64,000 nucleotides of DNA from Trinickia terrae (lineage in GTDB: Bacteria > Pseudomonadota > Gammaproteobacteria > Burkholderiales > Burkholderiaceae). Position 1 is the first letter of the stretch. The number at the start of each line of letters is the position of its first letter. Location: assembly GCF_005144415.1 (NCBI RefSeq), contig NZ_SWJE01000008.1:62001-126000 (forward strand), in the 5' to 3' direction. Positions 1 to 9,745 of this stretch are shown piece by piece. The translations under genes and the position numbers were made by a program. Below the pieces are notes generated by a model. It made no database searches. It was not told where the DNA came from and saw nothing but the letters and a program-made list of their open reading frames with translations.

Positions 1-148
1 GCGGCGCGTTCGCGTAGTGATCGGGCACGGCGACCTCGGGCTTGCTATAGGGCGGCAGCGTCGAACAGGCCGTCAACGCGCAGGCGACGCCGATGACGGT
101 TGCCATGCGGGTGAGAGGACCAGGCAAGGTCAGCGAACGGGGTTTCAT
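1..148 (-). CDS. NodT-type efflux outer-membrane lipoprotein, N-terminus only
   Basis: Third gene of the RND efflux operon, 21 bp after the membrane fusion gene. The ATG at 148 follows a GGAGATGTG ribosome site. The first 49 codons encode a lipoprotein signal with lipobox LTAC (Cys28), then a stretch with PPYSKPEVAVP, typical of the start of NodT/OprM-family channels, which cross the outer membrane as trimers. The rest lies beyond the window edge. Family assignment rests on the signal, this short segment and the operon position, so it is probable rather than certain. Confidence 0.75.
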   Translation of the reverse strand, partial: MKPRSLTLPGPLTRMATVIGVACALTACSTLPPYSKPEVAVPDHYANAP

Positions 149-169
149 CACATCTCCTTCCAGCGATGC

Positions 170-1357
170 TCAGCTTTGCTTGGCGGCTGCAACGCGCACC
201 GCCTCGCCCTCGACGATGGCATCGCCCGGATTGTCGACGACGCGATCGCCTTCGCTCACGCCGTCCGCGACTTCGACATACGTGCCGAAATCGCGGCCAA
301 TCGTGACTTGCTTGAGCCGCACCTTGCCGTCGCTGCCGACCACGGCCACTGTCACGCCGTCGGGGCGGAACAGCAACGCGCTCACAGGCAGGTCGAGCGC
401 GGGACGCGTTGTTTGCAGCGCGAGATGCGCTTGCGCGTAGGCCCCGGGCATCAGCGCGCCGTCGCGGTTGTCGACGTCGATCTCGACGCGCAGCGTCCGG
501 CTGACGGGATCGATCGCGTCGGCGCTGCGCGCGACCGTGGCCGGGAAGCGGCGGCCCGGGTATTGCTGGGTCGTCAGATAGACCTGGGTGCCCGCCGTGA
601 CGTAGGCCGAGTCGTCCTGCGGCACGTTCACGAAGATCCGCAGCTTGTCGGTCTGCTCGATATGGAACAGCTCGCCCGGATTGCCCGCGAGGCCGGGTGA
701 TCCGCCCGCGGTGACGAGCGCGCCGACATCGACGTTGCGCGTCGTGATGACGCCGTCGAACGGCGCGGTCACCTTCTCGTACGACACCAGCTCGGTGAGC
801 CGCGCGACGTTCGCCTGCGCGGCCTCGAGCGCGGCGCGCTTCGCTTGCATGTCGCTCGTCTTGGTCTCGGCGTCCTGCTGCGAGACGGACTGCGTTTGCA
901 GCATCGTCTGCCAGCGCTTCGCGGTGCTCGCCGCGTAGTCGTAGTTCGCCTGCGCGGCGGCTTCGTCGGCGCGCGCCTGCTTGAGCTGCGCGTCGAGCTC
1001 GGGCGTTTCGATGTCGGCGAGCGTCTGGCCGGTTTTCACTTTCGCGCCGATGTCCGTGTACCAGTGCTGGATATAGCCGCTCGTGCGCGCGTAGATCGAG
1101 GCGTCGGCGTAGGGCATCACGGAGCCGGGCAGCAGCAGTTCCTGCGAGCCCGGGGCACGGCGAGGCGCGACGACTGCCACGATCGGCTCGCGCTGCGCGT
1201 CGGCCTGCTTCGTGAGCGCGGTGCTTGCCGCGAGGCGCGGCACGATGCCGATCGCGAGCAAGGCCGCGGCAATCGAGGCGAGGGCCATAGGCAACCGCAT
1301 CTGCAGCATCATCTTCAGCATCGGGCGGCGGCGCGATGGCGTATCGGGCGTGTTCAT
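170..1357 (-). CDS. RND efflux membrane fusion protein (periplasmic adaptor)
   Basis: A 395-residue HlyD/AcrA-family adaptor linking the inner-membrane RND pump to the outer-membrane channel. After a short cytoplasmic N-terminus comes one hydrophobic anchor (about residues 18-40), then the split lipoyl domain (around GYIQHWYTDIGAKVKTGQ and VTAPFDGVITTRNVDVGALV), an alpha-helical hairpin rich in Ala and Gln between them, and beta-barrel and membrane-proximal domains. The ATG at 1357 is chosen because GAAGGA precedes it and an upstream in-frame ATG would overlap the pump gene. It lies 28 bp behind the pump gene, so they are surely co-transcribed. Substrate is not predictable. Confidence 0.93.
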   Translation of the reverse strand: MNTPDTPSRRRPMLKMMLQMRLPMALASIAAALLAIGIVPRLAASTALTKQADAQREPIVAVVAPRRAPGSQELLLPGSVMPYADASIYARTSGYIQHWYTDIGAKVKTGQTLADIETPELDAQLKQARADEAAAQANYDYAASTAKRWQTMLQTQSVSQQDAETKTSDMQAKRAALEAAQANVARLTELVSYEKVTAPFDGVITTRNVDVGALVTAGGSPGLAGNPGELFHIEQTDKLRIFVNVPQDDSAYVTAGTQVYLTTQQYPGRRFPATVARSADAIDPVSRTLRVEIDVDNRDGALMPGAYAQAHLALQTTRPALDLPVSALLFRPDGVTVAVVGSDGKVRLKQVTIGRDFGTYVEVADGVSEGDRVVDNPGDAIVEGEAVRVAAAKQS

Positions 1358-1385
1358 GTCGAGTCCTTCAAGAGCTTTCGATTGA

Positions 1386-4300
1386 CTAAGCGTGTTCGTT
1401 GGCCGTTTCGACGGCGGCCGCGCGTGCGCGGCGTTTCGCGAGCCACGCATGCACGAGGCCGAACACCACCGGCACGAACAGCAGCGTGGAGACCGTGCCG
1501 AGCGCGAGCCCGCCGATCACCGCGCGTCCGAGCGGCGCGTTCTGCTGGCCGCCGTCGCCGAGACCGAGCGCCATCGGCAGCATGCCGATCAGCATCGCGA
1601 GCGCGGTCATCAGCACCGGACGGAAGCGGCTGAAGCCCGCTTCGAGCGCGGCGGCGAGCGGCTCGACGCCGTCGGCCAGCATCTCGCGCGCGGTGTTGAC
1701 GACGAGAATGCTGTTCGCCGTCGCGATGCCGATGCAGAGGATCGTGCCCGTGAGCGCCGGCACGGAGAGCGTCGTATGCGTGGAGAACAGCATCCACGCG
1801 ATGCCCGCGAGCGAGCCGGGCAGGCCGCAGATGATGATGAGCGGATCGATCCACGACTGGAAATTCACGACCATCAGCAGATAGACGAGCGCGACGGCGA
1901 ACACGAGCCCGGCGCCAAGCCCTGCGAACGACTGGTTCATCGATTGCACCTGGCCGCGGATCACGATCGACGAGCCGGGCGGCAGTTGCGCGCGGGCCGC
2001 ATCGACGAGGCGCGTCACGTCCGACGCCACGCCGCCGAGATCGCGCCCTTGCGCCGACGCGAAGATATCGAGTACGGGCTGCACGTTGTAGTGCGAGACG
2101 ACCGCCTGCTGCGAGCTGCGCGACATCGTGCCGAGCGTGCCGAGCTGATTCTGCGGAACGTTTTGCGGATCGTTCGAGGACGGGTTCGTCGTCACCGGAA
2201 TGTTCGCGAGCGTCTGCAGCGAGTGGATGTCGTACTGCGGCACTTCGGCCATGAGCGGATAGCTCACGCCGTTCTTCGGATCGAGCCAGAAGTTCGGCGT
2301 CGTCTGCGAGCTGCCGGACAGCGCGATCAGGAGGTTCTGCGCGACGTCGTGCTGCGTGAGCCCCGCCTGCATCGCCTTGGTGCGATCGACGTCGACATCG
2401 ATGGCCGGTTCGTCCCCCGGCTGCTGGATGCGCGCATCGACAAGGCCGCGCACGCCGCGCAACTGCGAGAGCAGGCGATTCGCGACGGCGCGATTGGCCG
2501 CGAGCTTGTTGCCGACGATCTGGACGTCGATCGGCGCGGGCAGCCCGAAGTTCAGAATCTGGCTCACGATGTCGGCGGGCAGGAACGCGAACGTCACGCC
2601 CGGAAACGACGCGTTCAGAACGTTGCGCAGCCTGGCGACGTATTCGGCGCTCGGGTGATGACCGGGCTTGAGCGTGATGAGGATATCGGCGTCTTCGGGG
2701 CCGATGGGCGCGGACGAGTCGTAGGTGAGGTTGATGCCGCTCACCGGCACGCCGATGTTGTCGAGCACGGCGGCCTGCTCGGACTTGGGGATGACGGTGC
2801 GGATCTTCGCTTCGACTTCGTCGGTGATGCGCGCGGTTTGCTCGATGCGGGTGCCGGTCGGCGCGCGCAGATGCAGGCGGATCTCGCCGGTATCGACCGC
2901 AGGAAAGAAGTCGCGGCCGGTGAATGGAATCAGCGCGAGCGACGCGAGGCACAGCGCCAGATAGACCGGAATGAAGCGGCGGCGGCCGGCGATCGCGCGT
3001 TGCAGCGCGGCGCGGTAGCGATTGCGCAGCGCTTCGAAGCGCTGCTCGAACGACGCCTGGAAGCGCACGAGCGCGCCGAATCGCCCGGCGGCCGCCTGCC
3101 CGTGCCGCGACGGCGCGCGCATCAGGTACATCGCGAGCGTCGGAATCAGCGTGCGCGAGAAGAAGTACGACGCGCACATCGCGAACACCACGGCCTCCGC
3201 CATCGGCACGAACAGATAGCGCGCGACGCCCGTGAGCAGGAACATCGGCACGAACACGATGCAGATCGCGAGCGTCGAGACGAAGGTCGGCGCCGCGATC
3301 TCGCCTGATCCGTTGAGGATCGCGTCGTGCAGCGGCGCGCCGTTTTCGAGGTGATGCGTGATGTTCTCGATCGCGACGGTCGCGTCGTCGACGAGTATCC
3401 CGACCGCCAGCGCGAGGCCGCCGAGCGTCATGATGTTGATCGTCTGTCCGAGCGCGGCGAGCGCGATCAGCGAGGTCAGCACCGAGAGCGGAATCGAGAT
3501 CGCGATGATCAGCGTCGCGCGCCAGCTGCCGAGAAAGAGCAGGATCATCGCGGCCGTCAGGCACGCGGCGATCAGCGCTTCGCGCACGACGCCCGAGATC
3601 GCCGACTTCACGAACACCGATTGATCGGACAGCGGCGTGATCTTCAGCGCCTTCGGCAGGCCCGCGGCGATCTTCGGCAGCATCGCCTTGACCTGCTGGA
3701 TGATCGTCAGCGTCGAGGCGCTGCCGGTCTTCTCGACTTGCAGCAGCGCGGCGCGCTTGCCGTCGCTGCGCACGATGTTCGTCTGCGGCGCGTAGCCGTC
3801 GATTACGTGAGCGACGTCGCGCACATAGATCACGGTTCCGTTCACGGTCTTGACCGGCAGATTGTTGAGCGCCTCGACCGTGCGCGTGCTGCCGTTCATC
3901 TCGACGTTGTACTCGCGCGTGCCGATCTTCGCGGTGCCGCCCGGAAGAATCAGGTTTTGCGCGTTGACCGCGTTGACGACGTCGATGGGAGCCAGGCCCT
4001 TCGCCTGCAGCGCGCGCGGATCGAGCTGGACCATGATCTGGCGGATCTTGCCGCCGTAAGGCAGCGGCACCGCGGCGCCCTGCACGGTCGCGAGCTGCGT
4101 GCGGATGAAGCTGTTGCCGAGGTCGTAGAGCGTCTGCTCCGGCAGCGTGTCGCTCGAAAGGCCGAGCTGCAGCACCGGCACGGTCGACGCGTTGTACGTG
4201 ATGATGTTGGGCGGCAACGTGCCGGGCGGCAGGATGCGCAGGATCGAGGCGGAGTTCGACGCGGCTTCGGCGATCGCGCGGTTGATGTCGGCGCCGGGGT

Positions 4301-4589
4301 GAAAGAAGATCTTGACCACCGATACGCCGTTCAGCGATTGCGATTCGATGTGCTCGATGTCGTCGACGTCGGACGTGAGCGCGCGCTCGTAGTTCGACGT
4401 GATGCGGTTGGCCATGTCTTCCGCCGAGAAACCGTTGTACGTCCATACGATGCTGACGACCGGAATGTCGATGTTCGGAAAGATGTCCGTCGGCGTGCGC
4501 ATGATGGCGATCGGCCCGAGGATGAACAGCAGGACGGCGAGAACGATGAAGGTATAGGGCCGCCGCAGGGCCAGTCTGACGATCCACAT
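1386..4589 (-). CDS. RND multidrug efflux pump, inner-membrane permease
   Basis: A 1067-residue AcrB/MdtB-like resistance-nodulation-division permease, the family's usual length. The N-terminus has the first transmembrane helix followed by TPTDIFPNIDIPVVSIVWTY, a hallmark of this family. TM4 contains the proton-relay acidic pair in GGLALAVGILVDDATVAIEN (about residues 390-410). Two large periplasmic loops and a second set of six helices follow, ending in an Arg/Ala-rich cytoplasmic tail. First gene of the operon pump, adaptor, channel. Expected to be a proton-driven exporter. The segment GGLALAVGILVDD fits drug pumps better than metal pumps. Confidence 0.95.
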   Translation of the reverse strand: MWIVRLALRRPYTFIVLAVLLFILGPIAIMRTPTDIFPNIDIPVVSIVWTYNGFSAEDMANRITSNYERALTSDVDDIEHIESQSLNGVSVVKIFFHPGADINRAIAEAASNSASILRILPPGTLPPNIITYNASTVPVLQLGLSSDTLPEQTLYDLGNSFIRTQLATVQGAAVPLPYGGKIRQIMVQLDPRALQAKGLAPIDVVNAVNAQNLILPGGTAKIGTREYNVEMNGSTRTVEALNNLPVKTVNGTVIYVRDVAHVIDGYAPQTNIVRSDGKRAALLQVEKTGSASTLTIIQQVKAMLPKIAAGLPKALKITPLSDQSVFVKSAISGVVREALIAACLTAAMILLFLGSWRATLIIAISIPLSVLTSLIALAALGQTINIMTLGGLALAVGILVDDATVAIENITHHLENGAPLHDAILNGSGEIAAPTFVSTLAICIVFVPMFLLTGVARYLFVPMAEAVVFAMCASYFFSRTLIPTLAMYLMRAPSRHGQAAAGRFGALVRFQASFEQRFEALRNRYRAALQRAIAGRRRFIPVYLALCLASLALIPFTGRDFFPAVDTGEIRLHLRAPTGTRIEQTARITDEVEAKIRTVIPKSEQAAVLDNIGVPVSGINLTYDSSAPIGPEDADILITLKPGHHPSAEYVARLRNVLNASFPGVTFAFLPADIVSQILNFGLPAPIDVQIVGNKLAANRAVANRLLSQLRGVRGLVDARIQQPGDEPAIDVDVDRTKAMQAGLTQHDVAQNLLIALSGSSQTTPNFWLDPKNGVSYPLMAEVPQYDIHSLQTLANIPVTTNPSSNDPQNVPQNQLGTLGTMSRSSQQAVVSHYNVQPVLDIFASAQGRDLGGVASDVTRLVDAARAQLPPGSSIVIRGQVQSMNQSFAGLGAGLVFAVALVYLLMVVNFQSWIDPLIIICGLPGSLAGIAWMLFSTHTTLSVPALTGTILCIGIATANSILVVNTAREMLADGVEPLAAALEAGFSRFRPVLMTALAMLIGMLPMALGLGDGGQQNAPLGRAVIGGLALGTVSTLLFVPVVFGLVHAWLAKRRARAAAVETANEHA

Positions 4590-4663
4590 GATGATTCCTT
4601 GGCGCGAGGCTTCACATGGAGGGAAGTTTGACTGGCAGGCATTTACCCCGCTCTGACGCGGAA

Positions 4664-4713
4664 ATTACAAGTCCGTTATCTGTCGGCAGCCGGGGAGATA
4701 ACGAGCTTGTAAT
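4664..4713. promoter_or_regulatory. 18-bp inverted repeat upstream of the RND operon
   Basis: Arms ATTACAAGTCCGTTATCT (4664-4681) and AGATAACGAGCTTGTAAT (4696-4713) match at 16 of 18 positions around a 14-nt spacer. It lies 75-125 bp upstream of the pump start codon and within the 251-bp gap shared with the divergent DUF4148 gene at 4841. Probably a regulator operator. No local regulator gene is adjacent. Confidence 0.6.
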
Positions 4714-4840
4714 GCGAAGGTCAGTATCGGGACAGGGGTCGCTGCCGAGAATGAAGGCAACTCTTCATCGACGCCGATGGAGAGGCCCGAGGCCTCGTTC
4801 ATGGTGAATGCGGCCGCTATGCTCTCGAAGGGGAACCATC

Positions 4841-5167
4841 ATGAAAGCACTGATCAAAGCCGTACTGATTGCCTGCGCGCTGAGCGCGCCCGCATTCGCG
4901 TTCGCCCAAGCCGCCAACGGGCCGGTGACTCGCGCCGAAGTGAAAGCCGATCTCGTCCGGGCCGAGCAGGCCGGCTATCGTCCGGCAAGCAACGAAAACA
5001 ATTATCCGGCCGACATTCAGGCTGCCGAAGCGAAGATCGCGGCGCAAGGGCAGACGCCCGAAGCGGCGTCGGTCGGCGGCGTGCCGATGACGGGCGCTTC
5101 GCAGGCCGGCGCGCCGCTTGCACCGGTCGCGATGAACGACGCGCAATCGGTCTATGCGCACCATTGA
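4841..5167 (+). CDS. DUF4148 family small secreted protein
   Basis: A 108-residue protein with a clear Sec signal peptide (MKALIKAVLIACALSAPAFA, cut after AFAQA) and the short DUF4148 motif seen in many Burkholderia proteins: VTRAEVKADLVRAEQAGYRP, then NNYPADIQAAEAKIAAQ. The remainder is a low-complexity Ala/Gly/Pro tail. The ATG at 4841 is used because it begins the signal peptide and follows AAGGGGAACC. Function of the family is unknown; periplasmic location is predicted. Monocistronic, followed by a terminator-like hairpin. Confidence 0.85.
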   Translation: MKALIKAVLIACALSAPAFAFAQAANGPVTRAEVKADLVRAEQAGYRPASNENNYPADIQAAEAKIAAQGQTPEAASVGGVPMTGASQAGAPLAPVAMNDAQSVYAHH

Positions 5168-5257
5168 GCGCGTGTCATTCGCGCCGCCCATTCAGGTAGC
5201 GCCATTCGAAGCCTTGCGGACCCCCGTGCACTCTACCGGCCGATGTTTCCGGAAAGT

Positions 5258-5282
5258 GCGCGGGGATACCGCCGCTTTTTTT
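5258..5282 (+). terminator. Probable rho-independent terminator after the DUF4148 gene
   Basis: GCGCGG pairs with CCGCCGC (one bulged base) around a GGATA loop and is followed by seven T residues. Located 90 bp past the stop codon and just before the stop of the convergent gene. Confidence 0.6.
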
Positions 5283-5297
5283 CGGCCATTCGGGCGA

Positions 5298-5924
5298 TCA
5301 GAAGTAAAACGGCTTTACGTTCTTCAACCCCGCGAGCTCGCGAATCCTGTTGAACGACGTTTCGACTGCCGACCGGCATCCCGGCGCATCGTCAAGACGC
5401 ACCGGATCGAAATGCACGGTATCGATTCCCGGTGGGATGGCAAAGGGGCGCTCCATGCCCTCGGATTCCGTCACGAGCGCGGTGCCCGCGATGTCGGCAA
5501 GCGCCATGAAGAGAAATGGCGTGACGCCCTCCAGCAACTGGTCAAGGAGAGTGCGGACTGCCGTGGGCAGCATTTTCAGCATCGGCAGCTCGTACGCTCC
5601 GGGCCACCAGGTGCGTTCCTGATCGGCCCATGGACCAACGCCTATCACACCGGCCATCTCGATCGACCTGTCCGGAGCAAGGTATGCGTACCCCCGATAC
5701 GTGCCGTGGTCGTCGGTCTTCGGGATTGCAAGAAGGCCGCGCTCCCGTTCTTCGATACGCTGCATCGGCACGTCGGCAGGTCTGAGCTTCAGCAGGGTCT
5801 GAGCGACTCCCACCGGTAGCGGATTATTGCGCCACCTTCGACGATCGGCGGGTTCGCTGGCGATTCGGCAAATCCACTTCGGACCACCGGACAGCGGGAT
5901 GCGCGCTCTTTCCGCTGCAGTCAT
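5298..5924 (-). CDS. Orphan hypothetical protein, last gene of the homoserine dehydrogenase cluster
   Basis: A 208-residue soluble protein that I do not recognise. Its ATG overlaps the stop codon of the preceding PLP-enzyme gene (ATGA, 5921-5924), strong evidence that it is real and translationally coupled. No signal peptide or membrane helix is seen. It holds a Trp-rich central part (GPWADQERTWWPGAYELP) and a hydrophobic stretch around LLEGVTPFLFMALADIAGTALV. The C-terminus is FNRIRELAGLKNVKPFYF. Longer in-frame starts exist upstream inside the PLP gene but are less likely. Role presumably tied to the enzymes encoded upstream. Confidence 0.7.
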   Translation of the reverse strand: MTAAERARIPLSGGPKWICRIASEPADRRRWRNNPLPVGVAQTLLKLRPADVPMQRIEERERGLLAIPKTDDHGTYRGYAYLAPDRSIEMAGVIGVGPWADQERTWWPGAYELPMLKMLPTAVRTLLDQLLEGVTPFLFMALADIAGTALVTESEGMERPFAIPPGIDTVHFDPVRLDDAPGCRSAVETSFNRIRELAGLKNVKPFYF

Positions 5925-7156
5925 GCGAACGTCTCGTCGAGCGCCGCCTTGAGATCCGCGATCAGGTCGGCCGGGTCTTCCAGGCCGATCGAGAAGCGCA
6001 GGTGACCATATTTCCGGAACGCGTCCGGGTAGCACTCCGATCCGCCTCGCCCATCCTTGCCGACGTGCACGATCAGGGACTCGTCGTGGCCGAGCGATAC
6101 CGCCGAGGTGATGAGGCGCAGGTTGGCCACGAAGCGATTCTGCACCGCAGGTTCGCCTTTGACGGCAAAAGCCATGACGGCGCCATACCCCATGCCGCCG
6201 AATTGGCGCGACGCAAGCTCATGCTGCGGATGGGAAGGCAGGCCTGGGAATGCCACGTAGGCGACTCGCGGATCGTTGTCGAGGAATTCCGCGACCTTCC
6301 GTGCCGAGGACATGTGCCTCGGCAAACGCAGCGGCAGGGTCACGGAGCCTCGCATGATGAGCCACGCATTGAAAGGCGAGATCGAACCGCCCACATCGAC
6401 GAGTGCGTCGCCTTTCAGCCGGTGGATCAGCTCCGCGCGCCCGATGACGGCTCCGCCCATCGCATCGCCGTGCCCGTTGATGTACTTCGTCAGTGAATGA
6501 GCGACGAAATCCGCGCCGTGTTCGAGGCCTCGAAACATCGGCGGGGGCGTGAACGTCGCATCGATCGACAGCATGGCGCCGGCACCGTGCGCGATTCCTG
6601 CAAGCGCTTCGACATCGGCCACCTTCGTGGTCGGATTGGCAATCGTCTCGGCATGGATCAGTTTCGTGTTCGGGCGCACGGCTTCCCGTACTGCATCGAG
6701 ATCGCCGATGTCCACGAACGTCGCTTCGATACCGTAGCGCTCCGGGAGCAGTTCGCTGAAAAGACGCCAAACGGCTTCGTACGTGACATCGCTAACGACG
6801 ACATGATCGCCACTTTTCAGAAACGTGAAAAATATCGAATGCAGCGCGGCAACGCCGGTTGCGAAAACGACGGCTTCCTCACCACGCTCCATCGCCGCAA
6901 GCTTGCGCTCGAGACAAAGCTGGTTGTGGCCCAGGTTACGCGTGTACAACAGCGTTTGGGACAGCGTTTGAGAATCCGACCAGTTGAGTGAAGACGGGTC
7001 ATCGGGCAATTGGTACGAGTTTGCCATGACGATCGGCGTGCGGATTGCGCCCGTCGTGGCGTCGATGAGATTCCCGGCATGCACTGCCTGACTGTCGAAC
7101 GAGAGGCTCGCCGGCTGTTTCTTATCGGGCCGCTGCTGAATGTTTACGGTTGCCAT
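5921..7156 (-). CDS. Cys/Met-metabolism PLP-dependent enzyme (gamma-lyase/gamma-synthase family)
   Basis: A 411-residue member of the cystathionine gamma-synthase / methionine gamma-lyase fold. Visible are the YTR motif (Tyr71) that contacts PLP phosphate from the neighbouring subunit, the GVAALHSIFF stretch near the cofactor, the Asp of LSIDATFTPP, and the PLP lysine in SLTKYINGHGDAMGG (Lys224). It acts on sulfur amino acids or O-activated homoserine; the exact reaction cannot be read from sequence. It follows the aldehyde dehydrogenase by 2 bp and overlaps the orphan gene by 4. With homoserine dehydrogenase in the same operon, homoserine- or homocysteine-derived chemistry is plausible. Confidence 0.9.
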   Translation of the reverse strand: MATVNIQQRPDKKQPASLSFDSQAVHAGNLIDATTGAIRTPIVMANSYQLPDDPSSLNWSDSQTLSQTLLYTRNLGHNQLCLERKLAAMERGEEAVVFATGVAALHSIFFTFLKSGDHVVVSDVTYEAVWRLFSELLPERYGIEATFVDIGDLDAVREAVRPNTKLIHAETIANPTTKVADVEALAGIAHGAGAMLSIDATFTPPPMFRGLEHGADFVAHSLTKYINGHGDAMGGAVIGRAELIHRLKGDALVDVGGSISPFNAWLIMRGSVTLPLRLPRHMSSARKVAEFLDNDPRVAYVAFPGLPSHPQHELASRQFGGMGYGAVMAFAVKGEPAVQNRFVANLRLITSAVSLGHDESLIVHVGKDGRGGSECYPDAFRKYGHLRFSIGLEDPADLIADLKAALDETFA

Positions 7157-7158
7157 AT

Positions 7159-8574
7159 TTATTGATCCCTCTTCCTGATACAGACAACTTTGGGTTGAGT
7201 CATCTCCTCGTACGCGAACCGAACACCTTCGCGGCCAAGGCTTCCGTACTTGAATCCCCCGAACGGCATGGCGTCGAACCGGTAGTCCGACGAGTCGTTG
7301 ATCATGACCCCGCCGGCTTCGAGCTTGTCGGCCGCCTTGAGAGCGGCATGCAGGTCATGCGTGAAGATGCCGGCATGGAGGCTGTACTCGGGGCTGTTGG
7401 CGAGTGAAAGCGCCTCATCCAGTGTCTCGATCCGTTGAAGAACGACAACCGGGCTGAAGATCTCCTGCTTCCACAGATCGCATTCGAAGCTGACGTCCTC
7501 GAGCACGGCCGGAGCGTAGACCGAACCTTCCTGAGTATTGCCGCACAGCAGTCTGGCGCCCTGGCTGATCGCCGCATCCACCACGCCTTTCGTTCGCGCG
7601 GCTGACTGCGCCGTGATCATCGGCCCGACGTCGGTGTCCGGCAACGCAGGGTTGCCCACCTTCAGCGCTTTGGTGCCGGCAACGAAACGCTCCTTGAACG
7701 CTTCGTAGACGGACGACTGGATCAGAATGCGCTGCGTGCCGATGCAGTTCTGGCCCGCGGCCCAGAATGCTCCGGACACGCACGATTCCACGGCGTCCTC
7801 GAGGTCGCAGTCACCCAGGACGATGACGGGCGCGTTGCCTCCCAGATCCATCGCAAGCTTTTTCAGGCCTGCGGACCGGGCTATTTTTTCTCCGGTTGCG
7901 AATCCGCCAGTGAAGGAAACCATTCTCACGTCCCGGGACGAGACGAGGGCTTCGCCGAGCGCTGCGCCGCCCGTCGCGATCGATACGACGTTCGACGGCA
8001 TGCCAGCCGCCACGAGATAGTTGACGAGCTTGATAGCCGAAAGAGGCGCGAGCTCGGACGGCTTGAGGACCACGGCATTGCCTCCGGCGATCGCCGGTCC
8101 GAGCTTGTGCGCAACGAGGTTGAGCGGATCGTTGTAGGGCGTGATGGCGACGATGACGCCGAGAGGTTCCCGAGTGAACCATCCCTGCCGGTTTTCCGAT
8201 CCGGCGTACGCATCGAACGGCACGACTTCACCGCTGTTCCGGCGCGCCTCATCGGCGGACAGCTTGAGCGTGTTCACGCAGCGCAGCACTTCCTTCTTGG
8301 CCTGCTTGATGGTCTTGCCGGCTTCCGCGACGATGAGATCGGCAAACGCGTCCCTATCGCGCTCCACCAGCGATGCGCAGGTCTCGAGCACGCGAGCCCG
8401 CTCATGACGGGATAGGCTGCGGCACACGCGGGCGCCGTCCTTCGCGGTCTGAATCAGCATCTGTGCGCCTTCCGGCGGAATGTTCACGACGGTGCCCACT
8501 TCGGCGCCATCGAAGGGGTTGGTCACCGGGATGAAGGCGGACGATGGGTCAATGGGGAATGCAGGCATATTCAT
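7159..8574 (-). CDS. NAD(P)-dependent aldehyde dehydrogenase family protein
   Basis: A 471-residue ALDH-superfamily enzyme oxidising an aldehyde to an acid or acyl derivative. The catalytic cysteine is in [13 protein letters not shown] (Cys277), the cofactor-binding part includes [14 protein letters not shown] and [13 protein letters not shown], and SPVVVLQR and [14 protein letters not shown] mark the C-terminal half. The general-base position normally seen as ELGG reads MDLGGNAP, giving Asp243 instead of Glu. That resembles small-aldehyde ALDHs with LGGN/LGSN motifs but is unusual. The start overlaps the homoserine dehydrogenase stop (ATGA, 8571-8574). The substrate may be an aspartate- or homoserine-derived semialdehyde. 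Confidence 0.9.
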   Translation of the reverse strand: MNMPAFPIDPSSAFIPVTNPFDGAEVGTVVNIPPEGAQMLIQTAKDGARVCRSLSRHERARVLETCASLVERDRDAFADLIVAEAGKTIKQAKKEVLRCVNTLKLSADEARRNSGEVVPFDAYAGSENRQGWFTREPLGVIVAITPYNDPLNLVAHKLGPAIAGGNAVVLKPSELAPLSAIKLVNYLVAAGMPSNVVSIATGGAALGEALVSSRDVRMVSFTGGFATGEKIARSAGLKKLAMDLGGNAPVIVLGDCDLEDAVESCVSGAFWAAGQNCIGTQRILIQSSVYEAFKERFVAGTKALKVGNPALPDTDVGPMITAQSAARTKGVVDAAISQGARLLCGNTQEGSVYAPAVLEDVSFECDLWKQEIFSPVVVLQRIETLDEALSLANSPEYSLHAGIFTHDLHAALKAADKLEAGGVMINDSSDYRFDAMPFGGFKYGSLGREGVRFAYEEMTQPKVVCIRKRDQ

Positions 8575-9629
8575 TTCGAAGCGCCTCCCGCAGTTTTTTT
8601 CTTGTGGATGCTGATGATGTCGGAGAGCAGCGCGTAGGCAGTCTCGACGCGTCCGGCGCCCGGTCCCTGCACGGTTACGTCTCCCAGGACCTTCGTCTTG
8701 AACGTGATCGCGTTCACGGCGCTCCCGACGCCGGCCAGTGAGTTCTCCAGAGGGAGAAGCTTCGGCTTCACGGATGCTTGAACGGTTCCGTCAGGCGCTT
8801 TGATGGCGCTTCCGATCAGCTTCCAGCGCGCATTTGCAGCCGCGGCATCCTGAAGGGCTTGAGCGGTCAGGCCGCCAATTCCTTCGCACGCCACATCCCA
8901 CGGCCTGAGCTGCGCTCCGAGCAGCTCGTTGGCCAGGATGGTGACCTTCAAGCCGACATCGTGACCCTCGATATCCGCGGTCGGATCTGCTTCCGCATAG
9001 CCGAGCGTTTGAGCCTTCTTTACGGCTTCGCCAAAGCTGAGACCATCCGACTCCATGCTCGACAGTACGAAATTCGAAGTGCCGTTGAGAATGCCTTCGA
9101 ATCCGATCAGATCGGATCCGGCAAGCGACTCCTTGGCGAATCTGATGACTGGTGTGCCGCTCATCACCGTACCTTCGAATTCAAAGAACGCTCCGTTTTC
9201 CTCGGCGGCGCGCTTCAGGGATTTGGCATGAAACGCCACCGGCCCCTTGTTCGTCGTCACCACGCTTATGCCGCTGTCCAGGGCGAGGCGGCAATAGGAC
9301 GAGGCGGGCTCTCCGTCCCGGGGATTGGTAAACGTCGCCTCCGCTACGATGTCCGCGCCGCAAGTCCGGATGACCTGCTCGGTTTCCTGCGCTGCCTTGC
9401 CGCCGGGCAGCTTCTCGAACGCACCCTTATCCCGCGGGAGATTGCGCAATGCGTCCAGGTCGATGCCGCCGGGGGATACGACGGAACCGAGATGCAGATC
9501 GCTGACGCCCACGATCTTCAAACGGAAACCCAGCTCGCGCTCCCAATGCCAGTTTTTCTCCGCCGCCAGCTCGGCAAGCGCGCGATTGACGCCGCCGAAG
9601 CCAATCAGCGCTACCTTGTATTCGCTCAC
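8571..9629 (-). CDS. Homoserine dehydrogenase, short form without ACT domain
   Basis: A 352-residue NAD(P)-dependent homoserine dehydrogenase interconverting aspartate semialdehyde and homoserine. Seen: Rossmann motif [15 protein letters not shown] at the N-terminus, [12 protein letters not shown], the substrate-loop NGTSNFVL, and the active-site segment [17 protein letters not shown]. It is about 80 residues shorter than the common proteobacterial form and lacks the C-terminal ACT regulatory domain, so it should escape threonine feedback. The GTG at 9629 is preferred over the ATG at 9644 because AAGGA sits 7 nt before it. First gene of a four-gene coupled unit, so likely a dedicated pathway copy rather than the housekeeping enzyme. 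Confidence 0.88.
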   Translation of the reverse strand: MSEYKVALIGFGGVNRALAELAAEKNWHWERELGFRLKIVGVSDLHLGSVVSPGGIDLDALRNLPRDKGAFEKLPGGKAAQETEQVIRTCGADIVAEATFTNPRDGEPASSYCRLALDSGISVVTTNKGPVAFHAKSLKRAAEENGAFFEFEGTVMSGTPVIRFAKESLAGSDLIGFEGILNGTSNFVLSSMESDGLSFGEAVKKAQTLGYAEADPTADIEGHDVGLKVTILANELLGAQLRPWDVACEGIGGLTAQALQDAAAANARWKLIGSAIKAPDGTVQASVKPKLLPLENSLAGVGSAVNAITFKTKVLGDVTVQGPGAGRVETAYALLSDIISIHKKKTAGGASK

Positions 9630-9745
9630 GTCACCATCCTTCATTTGATGAACACGGGAAGGATGGTAATCAACGGGACTGTCACATTACATCGGGCAAA
9701 CTGCTCGAAATATCGAGCGTTTTGCCAGGGCGGCTTGCATGTTGC

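Noticed and set aside
1354-4587. 1077-codon minus-strand frame overlapping the RND pump gene in another frame
   Set aside because: Arg/His/Asp-rich translation without domains; the overlapping frame is a clear RND permease with the expected motifs.
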